A DNA stretch of 64,000 bases, from contig NZ_CP044126.1 of assembly GCF_016864575.1 (NCBI RefSeq), positions 372,001-436,000 on the forward strand. Reading direction: 5' to 3'. Source of the stretch: Rhizobium sp. BG4. GTDB taxonomy: Bacteria > Pseudomonadota > Alphaproteobacteria > Rhizobiales > Rhizobiaceae. A model generated the notes under the pieces. The model saw nothing but the letters and a program-made list of their open reading frames with translations. It was not told where the DNA came from and did no database searches. This document shows, one piece after another, positions 48,353 to 56,804 of the stretch. The position numbers and the translations under genes were made by a program. Position 1 is the first letter of the stretch; every line of letters starts with the position of its first letter.

Positions 48353-49939
48353 ATGTCAGATCGCATCACCGGGGCCGCCTTGATCGGCAATAGCGACGTG
48401 GCTCCCGGCCAGAAGACGCTGATCGCGTATAATCCCGCGACATCGGCAACCCTTACGCCCGAATTCCGCAATTCCTCCGAGGAAGACGTCGCCCGCGCCT
48501 GCGACCTCGCCTGGAATGCGTTCGACCGCTACCGCCAGCTGCCGATCGAAACACGCGCCGCTTTCCTGGACGCAATCGCCGAAGAGATCGACGCCTCCCA
48601 GGCGGCCATCATCGAACGCGCAGGTGCGGAAAGCGGCCTGCCGGAGGGGCGGCTCAAAGGCGAATTTGCACGCACACTGAACCAGTTGCGCCTCTTTGCT
48701 CAGACCGTGCGCGATGGCGCATGGCTCGATCTACGCATCGATAGCGCCCTGCCGGATCGCCAGCCGCTGGCACGCCCGGATCTGCGCATGCGCCAGATCC
48801 CGCTTGGCCCCGTGGCGGTTTTCGGATCGAGCAACTTTCCGCTCGCCTTCTCGGTTGCGGGCGGAGACACCGCGTCGGCGCTGGCGGCTGGATGCCCTGT
48901 CGTCGTCAAGGGACATCCCGCACATCTCGGCACCGGCGAACTTGTCGCCCGCGCCATCCGCAGCGCCGCAGAACGGACGGGAATGCCGGAAGGCGTGTTC
49001 TCCTATCTCCCCGGCGAAATCGCCACCGGCACGGCACTGGTCAAGAACCCGAAGATCAAGGCGGTCGGTTTCACCGGATCACGGCGCGGCGGCCTTGCTC
49101 TGGTGGCGCTGGCTTCGGCCCGCCCCGAGCCAATCCCCGTCTATGCCGAAATGAGCAGCGTCAATCCCGTCTTCGTCATGCCACAGGCGATCGAAAAGCG
49201 CGCTGCAGCGATCGCCAAGGGCTATGCCGCATCGCTAACGCTCGGCGCCGGCCAATATTGCACCAGCCCGGGCCTGATGTTCGTGCAGCAGAGCGCAGGG
49301 CTTTCGGCTTTCCTCCAGACGCTCGAAGCCGAGCTCGGCGCGCACCAGCCGGCACCGATGCTGACGAGCGGCATTCATGCAGCCTACGAAGCCGGGCGAG
49401 ATGCGCTTGCTGCTCACGACGGCGTGTCGGCGGCTGCCGAAAGCCAGCCGCCCGCAGGGCCGAACCGCGGCCGCGCGGCGGTGTTCAAGACCGATGTGAA
49501 GAGCTTCCTCGCCAATCCGGAGCTGAGCCAGGAAATCTTCGGATCAGCCTCGCTGCTGATCGTCTGCGACAGCGTCGATGAAATGCGGGACGCCGCCGAA
49601 CAGCTCGAGGGACAGCTGACCGCAACGCTGCATCTCGAGCCCGAGGACGTCGCCGCAGCCGGACCGCTCATTCCGGTTCTCGAGCGGCGCGCCGGGCGCA
49701 TCCTTGCCAATGGCTGGCCGACGGGCGTCGAAGTCTCTCATGCCATGGTCCACGGTGGCCCCTTCCCGGCGACATCGGACAGCAGCACGACCTCGGTCGG
49801 CACGCTCGCGATCCGCCGCTTCCTGCGGCCGGTCTGCTACCAGGATATGCCGCAGGCGCTCCTCCCCGCCGAGTTGCAGCCCGGCACGCTCGAAGCCCTT
49901 CCGCATCTCGTCGACGGGAAGCGCGACGATCTGCGCTAA
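48353..49939 (+). CDS. Aldehyde dehydrogenase, 2,5-dioxovalerate (ketoglutarate semialdehyde) type
   Basis: 528 residues from the ATG at 48353, with GGAG 8 bp upstream. It probably oxidises alpha-ketoglutarate semialdehyde to 2-oxoglutarate with NAD(P)+, the last step of non-phosphorylating pentose, glucarate or hydroxyproline routes. Length and opening (GNSDVAPGQKTLIAYNPATS) fit this subgroup. FGSSNFPLAFSVAGGDTASA carries the oxyanion Asn. The general-base Glu lies in VYAEMSSVNPVFV and the nucleophilic Cys in GAGQYCTSPGLMFV. The late HGGPFPATSDSSTTSVG is typical of this subgroup. No sugar-acid dehydratase accompanies it here. Confidence 0.88.
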   Translation: MSDRITGAALIGNSDVAPGQKTLIAYNPATSATLTPEFRNSSEEDVARACDLAWNAFDRYRQLPIETRAAFLDAIAEEIDASQAAIIERAGAESGLPEGRLKGEFARTLNQLRLFAQTVRDGAWLDLRIDSALPDRQPLARPDLRMRQIPLGPVAVFGSSNFPLAFSVAGGDTASALAAGCPVVVKGHPAHLGTGELVARAIRSAAERTGMPEGVFSYLPGEIATGTALVKNPKIKAVGFTGSRRGGLALVALASARPEPIPVYAEMSSVNPVFVMPQAIEKRAAAIAKGYAASLTLGAGQYCTSPGLMFVQQSAGLSAFLQTLEAELGAHQPAPMLTSGIHAAYEAGRDALAAHDGVSAAAESQPPAGPNRGRAAVFKTDVKSFLANPELSQEIFGSASLLIVCDSVDEMRDAAEQLEGQLTATLHLEPEDVAAAGPLIPVLERRAGRILANGWPTGVEVSHAMVHGGPFPATSDSSTTSVGTLAIRRFLRPVCYQDMPQALLPAELQPGTLEALPHLVDGKRDDLR

Positions 49940-50094
49940 TGTGCGAGACTAGGAGGTGCCGGTTGCGAAGATCGGCATCTCCCGACAGTCGGCTTACATT
50001 AAAAAACAACGATAGATCGTATTTTAGCAGTTCCGGAAACGAGATTTGTGGTCTCTGCGCCTACCCTGAGTATTCCAACCTCATTGGCGCCGAT

Positions 50095-51897
50095 ATGCTC
50101 GAACTGCAAAACAAAGTTCTCGAACGGATTGCCAAGGGCGAGCCGCTCACCGAAACATTGGAAACATTGTGCCGTCTGGTGGAAGCCCGCCTGCCGGGCA
50201 TTCAATGTTCGGTGCTTCGTGTTGAAAACGGCGTGCTGCACCCGCTCGCAGCCCCCTCCCTGCCGAAGCATTACAGCGATGCACTCGACAATCTGGAGAT
50301 CGGCCCGCTTGCCGGTTCCTGTGGCACCGCCGCCTATTATGGCGTCCCCGTCATCGTTACGGATATCGCAAGCGACGCGCGCTGGGCCAAATACAGGGCG
50401 CTTGCCCTGCCGCTCGGGCTCCTAGGCTGCTGGTCGACGCCCGTTATCAGCGGCGGCAAGGTCATCGCCACCTTCGCCCTCTATTTCAGCAACGGCCGTC
50501 ATCCCGAGAGCCATGACAAGGAAGTCATCGAGACCTGCACGCATCTCTGCGCAATCGCGATCGAGCGCGACGAGCGCACCCGGGAAAGGGAGCGCCTCAC
50601 CTATACGGATGCGCTGACGGGACAGGCCAATCGGGCGCGCTTCAACGAAGTGCTGCACGGCCTGCAGGCCGCAAACAGCGACTTCGGCCTGCTGCTTGCC
50701 GATATCGACAACCTCAAACTGGTCAACGACACATTCGGCCATGGCGCGGGCGACGCCCTGATCCAGACGGTGGCGCGGCGCATCGCTGCCGCCGTCCCTA
50801 GGGATCGAACCTTCCGGCTCGGCGGCGACGAATTTGCCGTGATCTTCGACGGCATCGGCATCGATGAGCTGACCGAGCACTGCAACGCCATACTCCGTGA
50901 AATCAAGCGCCCGGCGCAATGCGACAGGCATGTCGTCTTCCCGTCGGTGACCGCAGGCGGCGCTATCTCCGGCAACGGCGACGCGCGCCAGAACGCCGAT
51001 ATCGCGCTCTATCACGGCAAGTCGCGCTATCGCGGCCAGTTCACCGCCTATTATCCCGGCATGGGCACGGCGCTGACACGCAGGTTCCGCGCAATTCGCG
51101 ATGTCGGCATTGCGCTCGCCGAAGGACGGATCGAGGCGCATTACCAGCCGATCGTTCGGCTCGACACGAAGGAGATCGTCGGCTTCGAAGCGCTCTGCCG
51201 GATGCGGACAGCCTCGGGCGACGTCGTTGCCGCGGCGCATTTCCATGAGGCGATGCTGGATGGCGATATCGCATTGCAGATCACCGAGCTCATGCTCGTC
51301 ACCGTCGCCGCCGACATGCGCCGCTGGCTCGATCTCGGCCTGCCGCTGCAACACGTCGGCCTGAACCTGTCAGCCGCGGATTTCCACACCGGCAATCTCC
51401 AGGCAAAGCTGCAGGAGCATTTCACCGCAAAGGGCGTGCCGCTGGAACATGTGATCCTGGAGGTGACCGAGTCCGTCTATCTCGACCCCCGCGACCACAT
51501 GATCGGCGAGGAGATCGGCGCCTTCCGGGAGCAGGGTCTGCGCGTCGCGCTCGACGACTTCGGCACGGGCTATGCCTCCCTCACCCACCTGCTCACCGTT
51601 CCCGTCGATATCATCAAGATCGACAAATCCTTCGTCGATCGGCTCATCCACGAGGAACCAGGCGCCGCTATCGTCGAGGGTCTGGTCGGCATCGCCGGCA
51701 AGCTCGGTATCCGCGTCGTTGCCGAGGGCATCGAGACCGAGAGCCAGGTCTCGGATCTCGTTGCGATGGGATGCGTGCTCGGCCAGGGCTTCCTGTTCTC
51801 GCGCGCCGTCGATTTCGATACGGCAACCGAGCTGCTCAAGACAAAAGGGCAGAGACCATCGGCAGAGGCCGGCGCGCTGACGCGCGTCGGTGTTTGA
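50095..51897 (+). CDS. GAF-GGDEF-EAL cyclic-di-GMP signalling protein
   Basis: 600 residues if started at ATG 50095. A TTG at 49963 after a perfect AGGAGG is in the same frame and would add 44 residues, but the DNA between is AT-rich and promoter-like. A GAF sensor domain (about residues 20-165) contains GPLAGSCGTAAYYGVPVIVT. The GGDEF domain follows, with DALTGQANRARF, DIDNLKLVNDTFGHGAGDAL and an intact RLGGDEFAV. The EAL domain has GFEALCRM, LNLSAADF, EVTESVYL, LDDFGTGYASL, IKIDKSFV and VAEGIET, so phosphodiesterase activity is likely. Both catalytic motifs are intact, so it could synthesise or degrade c-di-GMP. No membrane helix is seen. Confidence 0.92.
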   Translation: MLELQNKVLERIAKGEPLTETLETLCRLVEARLPGIQCSVLRVENGVLHPLAAPSLPKHYSDALDNLEIGPLAGSCGTAAYYGVPVIVTDIASDARWAKYRALALPLGLLGCWSTPVISGGKVIATFALYFSNGRHPESHDKEVIETCTHLCAIAIERDERTRERERLTYTDALTGQANRARFNEVLHGLQAANSDFGLLLADIDNLKLVNDTFGHGAGDALIQTVARRIAAAVPRDRTFRLGGDEFAVIFDGIGIDELTEHCNAILREIKRPAQCDRHVVFPSVTAGGAISGNGDARQNADIALYHGKSRYRGQFTAYYPGMGTALTRRFRAIRDVGIALAEGRIEAHYQPIVRLDTKEIVGFEALCRMRTASGDVVAAAHFHEAMLDGDIALQITELMLVTVAADMRRWLDLGLPLQHVGLNLSAADFHTGNLQAKLQEHFTAKGVPLEHVILEVTESVYLDPRDHMIGEEIGAFREQGLRVALDDFGTGYASLTHLLTVPVDIIKIDKSFVDRLIHEEPGAAIVEGLVGIAGKLGIRVVAEGIETESQVSDLVAMGCVLGQGFLFSRAVDFDTATELLKTKGQRPSAEAGALTRVGV

Positions 51898-51924
51898 TGG
51901 GGTCTCGCGCTACCGGCTGACCGC

Positions 51925-52251
51925 TTATAAGAAATCGTCGCGGCGCGGCGTGAACGTGTCAATCAAAAGGCCGGGCGCTAGCGCCACGACGCCGTGGACG
52001 AGGTTGGGAGCGACGATGAAGCTGCTGCCCTGTCCCAGGCGGGTCGTCTTGCCGTCGACGGTGACGTCGAATGCGCCTTCGGCGACATAGCTGACCTGGG
52101 TATGCGGATGCGAGTGCGGCGCGCCGACTGCACCTTCCTCGAAGCGGAAGGCGACCAGCATCATTTCGGGTCTCTGGCTCAGGACGGCGCGGCTATTGCC
52201 GGGGGCGACCTCGGTCCAGACCGTGTCTTCGGGAAGGGAGAAGAATGACAT
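51925..52251 (-). CDS. kdgF: KdgF-type cupin, unsaturated uronate linearisation
   Basis: 108 residues, a single cupin barrel. Metal ligands are visible in GAPHSHPHTQVSYVAEGAFD (His, His, Gln) and in APNLVHGVV (His). The ending DTFTPRRDDFL is typical of KdgF. KdgF speeds conversion of 4,5-unsaturated galacturonate into the linear keto-uronate used by KduI. Two adjacent ATGs exist; 52251 is better spaced from AAAGGA than 52254. The gene lies 10 bp after kduD in the same leftward operon, which strongly supports this role over other cupin functions. Confidence 0.85.
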   Translation of the reverse strand: MSFFSLPEDTVWTEVAPGNSRAVLSQRPEMMLVAFRFEEGAVGAPHSHPHTQVSYVAEGAFDVTVDGKTTRLGQGSSFIVAPNLVHGVVALAPGLLIDTFTPRRDDFL

Positions 52252-52261
52252 CATGATCCTT

Positions 52262-53017
52262 TCATCGGGCAAGCCATCCGCCGTCGACGGGAAGGATGGC
52301 GCCATGCACATAATCGGAAGCGGGAGCGGAAAGGAAGATCGCCGCGCCCACCATATCGTCAGGACGCGCCCAGCGGCCCGCCGGAATTCGCTTCAGGATA
52401 TCGGCGCTGCGTTCGGCATCGGCGCGCAGTGCCTCGGTATTGTTGGTCTCGACATAGCCGGGTGCAATAGCGTTGACGTTGATGCCGCGACCAGCCCATT
52501 CGTTCGCCATCAGCCGCGTCAGGCCGGCAAGGCCGCTCTTTGCCGCCGTGTATGAGGGAACGCGGATACCGCCCTGAAAAGACAGGAGCGAGGCTATGTT
52601 GATGATCTTCGCACGCCGTCCGGATGCGATCGCGCTCTTGGCGAAGGACTGACTGAGGAAGAAGGCCGATTTCAGATTGGTGTCGATAACGGCATCCCAA
52701 TCCTCTTCGGTGAAATCCAGTGCGTCGGCACGGCGGATGATGCCGGCATTGTTGACGAGGATATCGGGAGACGCTCCGGCAGCGACGGCCTGATCGACGA
52801 TGGCGCGTGCGGCCTCTGTCTTTGAGAGATCGGCCGCGATGGCGTGAAAGCCGCGGCCGTGGCCGCGCACCAGCGCCTCCGTTTCCGTCATTGCCGAGCG
52901 CCCGACGCCGATGATGTCGGCGCCGGCGCTAGCAAGGCCTGCTGCGATCGCCTGGCCTATGCCGGTATTGGCGCCGGTGACGATGGCGCAGCGGCCGCTC
53001 AGATCGAAGCCGGTCAC
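52262..53017 (-). CDS. kduD: 2-dehydro-3-deoxy-D-gluconate 5-dehydrogenase (KduD), SDR family
   Basis: 251 residues from a GTG that overlaps the kduI stop (GTGA). It reduces 2,5-diketo-3-deoxygluconate to KDG in pectin breakdown. SDR signatures: AIVTGANTGIGQAIAAGL, LVNNAGIIRR, the catalytic Ser in INIASLLSFQGG and Tyr/Lys in YTAAKSGLAGLTR. The C-terminal AIAPGYVETNNTEALRAD with YVHGAILPVDGGWLAR is typical of KduD. Close coupling to kduI and kdgF makes the assignment firm; general gluconate dehydrogenase activity is the alternative. Confidence 0.92.
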   Translation of the reverse strand: MTGFDLSGRCAIVTGANTGIGQAIAAGLASAGADIIGVGRSAMTETEALVRGHGRGFHAIAADLSKTEAARAIVDQAVAAGASPDILVNNAGIIRRADALDFTEEDWDAVIDTNLKSAFFLSQSFAKSAIASGRRAKIINIASLLSFQGGIRVPSYTAAKSGLAGLTRLMANEWAGRGINVNAIAPGYVETNNTEALRADAERSADILKRIPAGRWARPDDMVGAAIFLSAPASDYVHGAILPVDGGWLAR

Positions 53018-53856
53018 CGCAGCGCGTCCATCGGAACCTTGTCCATATCGGTAAAGCTCATGTTGTCACCGGCCATCGCCCAGATGAAGGCGTAGCGGCC
53101 GGTACCGGCGCCCGAATGGATCGACCAACCCGGCGAGAGCACCGCGTCGTGGTTCTTCAGGACGACATGCCGGGTTTCACTCGGCTCTCCCATGAAGTGA
53201 AAAATGCGCGTCTGCTCCTGCATGCCGAAATACAGATAGACCTCCATGCGCCTGTCATGGACATGCGCCGGCATCGTGTTCCACACCGAACCCGGTTCGA
53301 ACATCGTCAACCCCACGAGAAGCTGGCAGCTGTCGCAGACGTCGGGATGCACATACTGGTTGATGGTGCGCGCGTTGGATTCCTCAGCCGAACCAAGCGC
53401 CACCTTGCGCGCCATATCGCGGGTGATGAGGACCGTCGGGCAGGCGCGATGCGCCGGCGCGCTCAGCAGATAGAAGAGCGCCGGCTCGCCAGCATCGCGG
53501 CTTTCGAAGCGGAGAGCCGATTGCCCCATGCCGACATAGAGCGCCTCCTGGAAGCCAAGTTCGTAGGTCTTGTCCCCAACCGTGACGCTACCGGCACCAC
53601 CGATATTGACGATCGCCGCCTCGCGGCGTTCGAGAAAGGCATCCGTCCCGGTCTCGGGAACGCGGGAGATTTCGAGGGCCTCCCGGGTCGGCGAAACGCC
53701 GCCAACGATCATCCGGTCGAGGTGGCTATAGGTGAGGTTGATCTCGCCGGCGCGGAACAGGTTTTCGATGACGAAGCCTTCACGCAGCCCCTGCGTATTG
53801 CGGCGCGCGGCATCCTCAGGCCCGACGACCTGGCGGGTTTTGACAGATAGGGTCAT
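53014..53856 (-). CDS. kduI: 5-dehydro-4-deoxy-D-glucuronate isomerase (KduI)
   Basis: 280 residues, the usual length. It isomerises 5-keto-4-deoxyuronate to 2,5-diketo-3-deoxygluconate, just before KduD. Zinc ligands are visible in MPAHVHDRRMEVYLYFGMQE (two His and Glu) and in SPGWSIHSGAGTG (His). Family sequence also includes YSHLDRMIVGGVSP and KVALGSAEESNARTINQYV. GAGG precedes the ATG. It lies 29 bp downstream of the ABC ATPase gene, so the importer and enzymes form one leftward operon. Confidence 0.95.
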   Translation of the reverse strand: MTLSVKTRQVVGPEDAARRNTQGLREGFVIENLFRAGEINLTYSHLDRMIVGGVSPTREALEISRVPETGTDAFLERREAAIVNIGGAGSVTVGDKTYELGFQEALYVGMGQSALRFESRDAGEPALFYLLSAPAHRACPTVLITRDMARKVALGSAEESNARTINQYVHPDVCDSCQLLVGLTMFEPGSVWNTMPAHVHDRRMEVYLYFGMQEQTRIFHFMGEPSETRHVVLKNHDAVLSPGWSIHSGAGTGRYAFIWAMAGDNMSFTDMDKVPMDALR

Positions 53857-53885
53857 TCATTTGCCTCTTGTCTTGAACATCTGCG

Positions 53886-54623
53886 TCAGCTCAACACGAC
53901 ATATTCGGTCAATTGCCCGACGGTCGTGTCGGCCTTTTCGACGTCGAATACCTTGGTTCCGTGGCTCATGATCACGAAGCGATCGCAGACCTGGTAGGCA
54001 TGGTAGAGATTGTGGGTGACGAGTACGCTGGAGACATTTTCGGCCTTCAGCTTCAGCACCTGGTTGAGCAGCGCTTCCGTCTCGCGAACGGAGAGAGCCG
54101 AGGTCGGCTCGTCGAGCAGCAGGACGCGCTTCTTGAAATAGACGGCGCGGGCGATCGCCACCGCCTGCTTCTGGCCGCCGGAAAGATTGCCGACGAGTGT
54201 GTCGGGCGAGTCGATACCGGCGATATGGACGGCGTTCTTCAGCACCTCCATGGCGATCTCGCGCATCTCTGCCTGCCTGAGAAAACCGAAGCGATCGGTC
54301 AATTCGCGGCCCATGAAGATGTTGCGCGTGATCGAGAGGGAATCGACCAGCGCCGTATGCTGGTAGATCGTCTCGATGCCCGCATCGGCCGAATCCGAAC
54401 GGCAGGTGAAGAGCGTCCGCTTGCCGTCGACGGTCAGATATCCATCGGTCGGCTTGTGGATGCCGGAGATCAGGTTGACCGTCGTCGATTTCCCGGCGCC
54501 GTTGTCGCCGAGCAGGCCGACCACTTCGCCTTCGCCGATATGGAAGCTCAGGTTGCTGAGCGCCGTCAGCGCACCGAAGCTCTTGGAGATGTTGTGGAGT
54601 TCGAGAAGATTGGGTTTCGACAT
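53886..54623 (-). CDS. Ribose-type sugar ABC transporter ATPase, single domain
   Basis: 245 residues from the ATG at 54623, which shares a base with the permease stop (TGATG). Walker A is GDNGAGKST near residue 40, signature LSGGQKQAVAIARAV, Walker B VLLLDEPTSALS and H-loop VLVTHNLYHAYQVC. Most ribose-type ATPases are tandem proteins of about 500 residues; this one is the single-domain FrcA-like kind, so two copies must pair. Together with the permease and binding protein it forms the importer of the pectin-derived uronate operon. Confidence 0.92.
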   Translation of the reverse strand: MSKPNLLELHNISKSFGALTALSNLSFHIGEGEVVGLLGDNGAGKSTTVNLISGIHKPTDGYLTVDGKRTLFTCRSDSADAGIETIYQHTALVDSLSITRNIFMGRELTDRFGFLRQAEMREIAMEVLKNAVHIAGIDSPDTLVGNLSGGQKQAVAIARAVYFKKRVLLLDEPTSALSVRETEALLNQVLKLKAENVSSVLVTHNLYHAYQVCDRFVIMSHGTKVFDVEKADTTVGQLTEYVVLS

Positions 54624-55642
54624 CACGCAAGCCCCCGCCGCTCGATGAGATGGTTGAAGATTGCCGCCAGCACGATGAGCGTCGCGATGAACATGTCGAG
54701 GTAGAAGCCCGGCGCTCTCAGGAGCAGCAGCACATCGGTGATGGTGTGGATGAGGAGCACGCCGAGGAAGATGCCAATGATCGACCCGCGGCCACCGCGC
54801 AGCGACAGGCCGCCGATGACGCAGGCGGCGATCGCCTGCAGTTCAAGACCCGCGCCCTGCCCGGGCTGAACGCTGCCGACGCGCGTCGTTGCCAGGATCC
54901 CGGCAACAGCCGCCATGCCACCGGCGATCGCAAATCCGATCAGCTTGACGCGGCCGGTATTGATGCCGATCGCCTCGGCTGCGCCGCGATTGCCGCCGGT
55001 CGCAAAGACGTGGTTGCCGAAGCGGTGGCTGTGCAGCAGCAGATGGAAGGCTGCGACCAGCAGGATGATCCAGATGAAGGCCGCGTTGATGCCGAAAAGA
55101 CTGCCCGAAAACAGGCTTGTAAAGGCGACTTCCGGATCGAAGCGGACCTGAACGGCGCCGTTATAAAGAAGCACCGCACCACGCCAGAACAGCAGGCCGC
55201 CAAGCGTCACGATGAACGACGGAAGCCCGAAGCGGAGCGTGATCTGGCCGTTCAGAAGTCCGATCATCACGCCCGCCAGAATGCCGATCGGCGCAGCGAT
55301 GAAGGCGCTGATGCCGAGATTGACGAGGCTTGCCATCAGGATGGCGGTAAAGGTGTAGACGGAGCCGATCGACAGGTCGAACTCACCCGATATCATCAGC
55401 ACGCCGGCGCCGAGCGCCAGGCAGCCGAGCACCGGGATCGCCTTCATCAGGATCGTCAGGTTCTGCGGCGACAGGTAGCGAAAGTCATCGGGATAGAGCA
55501 AGGCGCCAACGATGCAGACGATCTGCAGCGTCATGAAGACGAGGAAGATTGCGCCTGCCGGCTTGCCCATGATCTGTTTGAGGATCGATTGTTTTTGGGT
55601 CCGCGACCGGGGCGCGGCACTCTCTGCAAGGATAGGTGTCAC
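54623..55642 (-). CDS. Ribose-type sugar ABC transporter permease
   Basis: 339 residues with about nine to ten membrane segments. The family signature GVLMISGEFDLSIGSVYTFT lies near residue 85. Other conserved parts are GLLNGQITLRFGLPSFIVTL, ATGGNRGAAEAIGINTGRVK and IAACVIGGLSLRGGRGSIIG. It sits between the binding-protein gene (66-bp gap holding a stable hairpin) and the ATPase gene (TGATG overlap). The cargo is probably an unsaturated mono- or digalacturonate or another pectin-derived sugar acid, judged from kduI, kduD and kdgF downstream. Confidence 0.92.
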   Translation of the reverse strand: MTPILAESAAPRSRTQKQSILKQIMGKPAGAIFLVFMTLQIVCIVGALLYPDDFRYLSPQNLTILMKAIPVLGCLALGAGVLMISGEFDLSIGSVYTFTAILMASLVNLGISAFIAAPIGILAGVMIGLLNGQITLRFGLPSFIVTLGGLLFWRGAVLLYNGAVQVRFDPEVAFTSLFSGSLFGINAAFIWIILLVAAFHLLLHSHRFGNHVFATGGNRGAAEAIGINTGRVKLIGFAIAGGMAAVAGILATTRVGSVQPGQGAGLELQAIAACVIGGLSLRGGRGSIIGIFLGVLLIHTITDVLLLLRAPGFYLDMFIATLIVLAAIFNHLIERRGLA

Positions 55643-55669
55643 GGTCTGCTACTCGATTTTTGGGAGAGC

Positions 55670-55697
55670 GGGGAACCGGCCACAAAGGCGGTTCCCC
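55670..55697 (-). promoter_or_regulatory. Intercistronic hairpin between sugar-binding protein and permease genes
   Basis: GGGGAACCG (55670-55678) pairs perfectly with CGGTTCCCC (55689-55697), loop 10 nt. On the leftward transcript no U-tract follows (CGCTCTCC), so it is more likely an mRNA-stabilising or partial attenuation structure than a full terminator. Such hairpins commonly keep binding-protein message above that of the membrane genes. Confidence 0.55.
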
Positions 55698-55708
55698 TTG
55701 TCTGTCGC

Positions 55709-56659
55709 TTAGCGATAGCTGCCGATCAACGGCTTGACCGAGCTGATGCGCGACTTGTCAAGGAAGGCGCCCTGGCCGGTATCGACGTCGGTCGGCGTCA
55801 GGCCGTATTTCTTGGCGAGCGCGATCTGGGCGATCGGATAGTAGCCCTGCAGGTAAGGCTGCTGGTCCATGGTGGCGAACATCGCGCCGGATTCGACCGC
55901 GTTGACGATCTCGACCGCGAGGTCGAAGCCGCCGAACGGGATCTTGGCGCCTGCATCCTTGATTGCGCCTGCCCCGACGGTCGAGGTCACCGAACCGGTG
56001 CCGAACAGCGCCTTGACGTTAGGATTGGCGACCAGGAACTGGGCGATGATGTTCTGCGCCTCGGCCGGGTCCAGTCCGGCACGCACGGTCTCGACCTTGA
56101 TGCCGGCTTCCTTCATCGACTTTTCGATGCCGCCGCCGCGGGCGACCGCGAAGCTCGCCTCGGGGATTTCGCGCGGATTGAAGACGACGTCGCCGGACTT
56201 CAGGCCGAATTCCTTGATCATGCGGTTGCCGAGTTCATAGCCCGATGCGAACTCATCCATGCCGACATAGGCCTGGCGGCAATTGCCCTTGGCGCCTTCG
56301 AGGTCGTCATTGTTGAAGCCGATGACGATGATGCCAGCCTTGACGGCCGCGCAGATGCTGCTGTCGAACGCATCCGAAGAGGAAATCGCCACGGCGATGC
56401 CGTCGACGCCGCTTGCCGTCGCGCTCTCGATCAGGTCGTTCTGGCGAACCGGATCGTTGTTGGCATATTGCACGTCGAGATCGACGCCGAACTGTGCCGC
56501 TGCATCTTGTGCGCCCTTCACCACGGGGTTAAAGAACTGCACACTCGGATCAAGATAGATGATCATCGTCGCCTTGACGTCTGCGGCAAGCGCCGTCGAC
56601 GAGGCCATGGCGGCAAAGCCCGCGGCAAGCACCGCGGCTTTAAGATTGGTCAGTTTCAT
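55709..56659 (-). CDS. Periplasmic sugar-binding protein of the uronate importer
   Basis: 316 residues from the ATG at 56659, with GGGAGG upstream. The signal peptide is MKLTNLKAAVLAAGFAAMAS, cleaved after ALA near residue 25. The mature protein has the Peripla_BP_4 pattern: IIYLDPSVQFFNPVVKGAQD, GVDGIAVAISSSDAF, IIVIGFNNDD and FATMDQQPYLQGYYPIAQIA. First gene of the importer-kdu operon, 145 bp after the aldehyde dehydrogenase stop, so that gap should contain its promoter. Ligand inferred from the linked enzymes. Confidence 0.92.
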   Translation of the reverse strand: MKLTNLKAAVLAAGFAAMASSTALAADVKATMIIYLDPSVQFFNPVVKGAQDAAAQFGVDLDVQYANNDPVRQNDLIESATASGVDGIAVAISSSDAFDSSICAAVKAGIIVIGFNNDDLEGAKGNCRQAYVGMDEFASGYELGNRMIKEFGLKSGDVVFNPREIPEASFAVARGGGIEKSMKEAGIKVETVRAGLDPAEAQNIIAQFLVANPNVKALFGTGSVTSTVGAGAIKDAGAKIPFGGFDLAVEIVNAVESGAMFATMDQQPYLQGYYPIAQIALAKKYGLTPTDVDTGQGAFLDKSRISSVKPLIGSYR

Positions 56660-56804
56660 TTGCGTATCCTCCCTTTGGATGTGCAATACGGGTCGAAAGA
56701 CCCAATTCTCGGCTGGCGAGCTCCGACCAAAGATCGCGCCAGCCGAGATTTCCCCCATCAAGCCCTTCCGCTCTCCTGCCTTGGCGAAAGGACCTGCTTA
56801 ATCG

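Noticed and set aside
49939..50094. Extended GGDEF-EAL protein starting from the end of the aldehyde dehydrogenase gene
   Set aside because: Although a TTG with perfect AGGAGG exists at 49963, the intervening DNA is AT-rich and gives no domain-like sequence; I prefer ATG 50095 but cannot exclude it.
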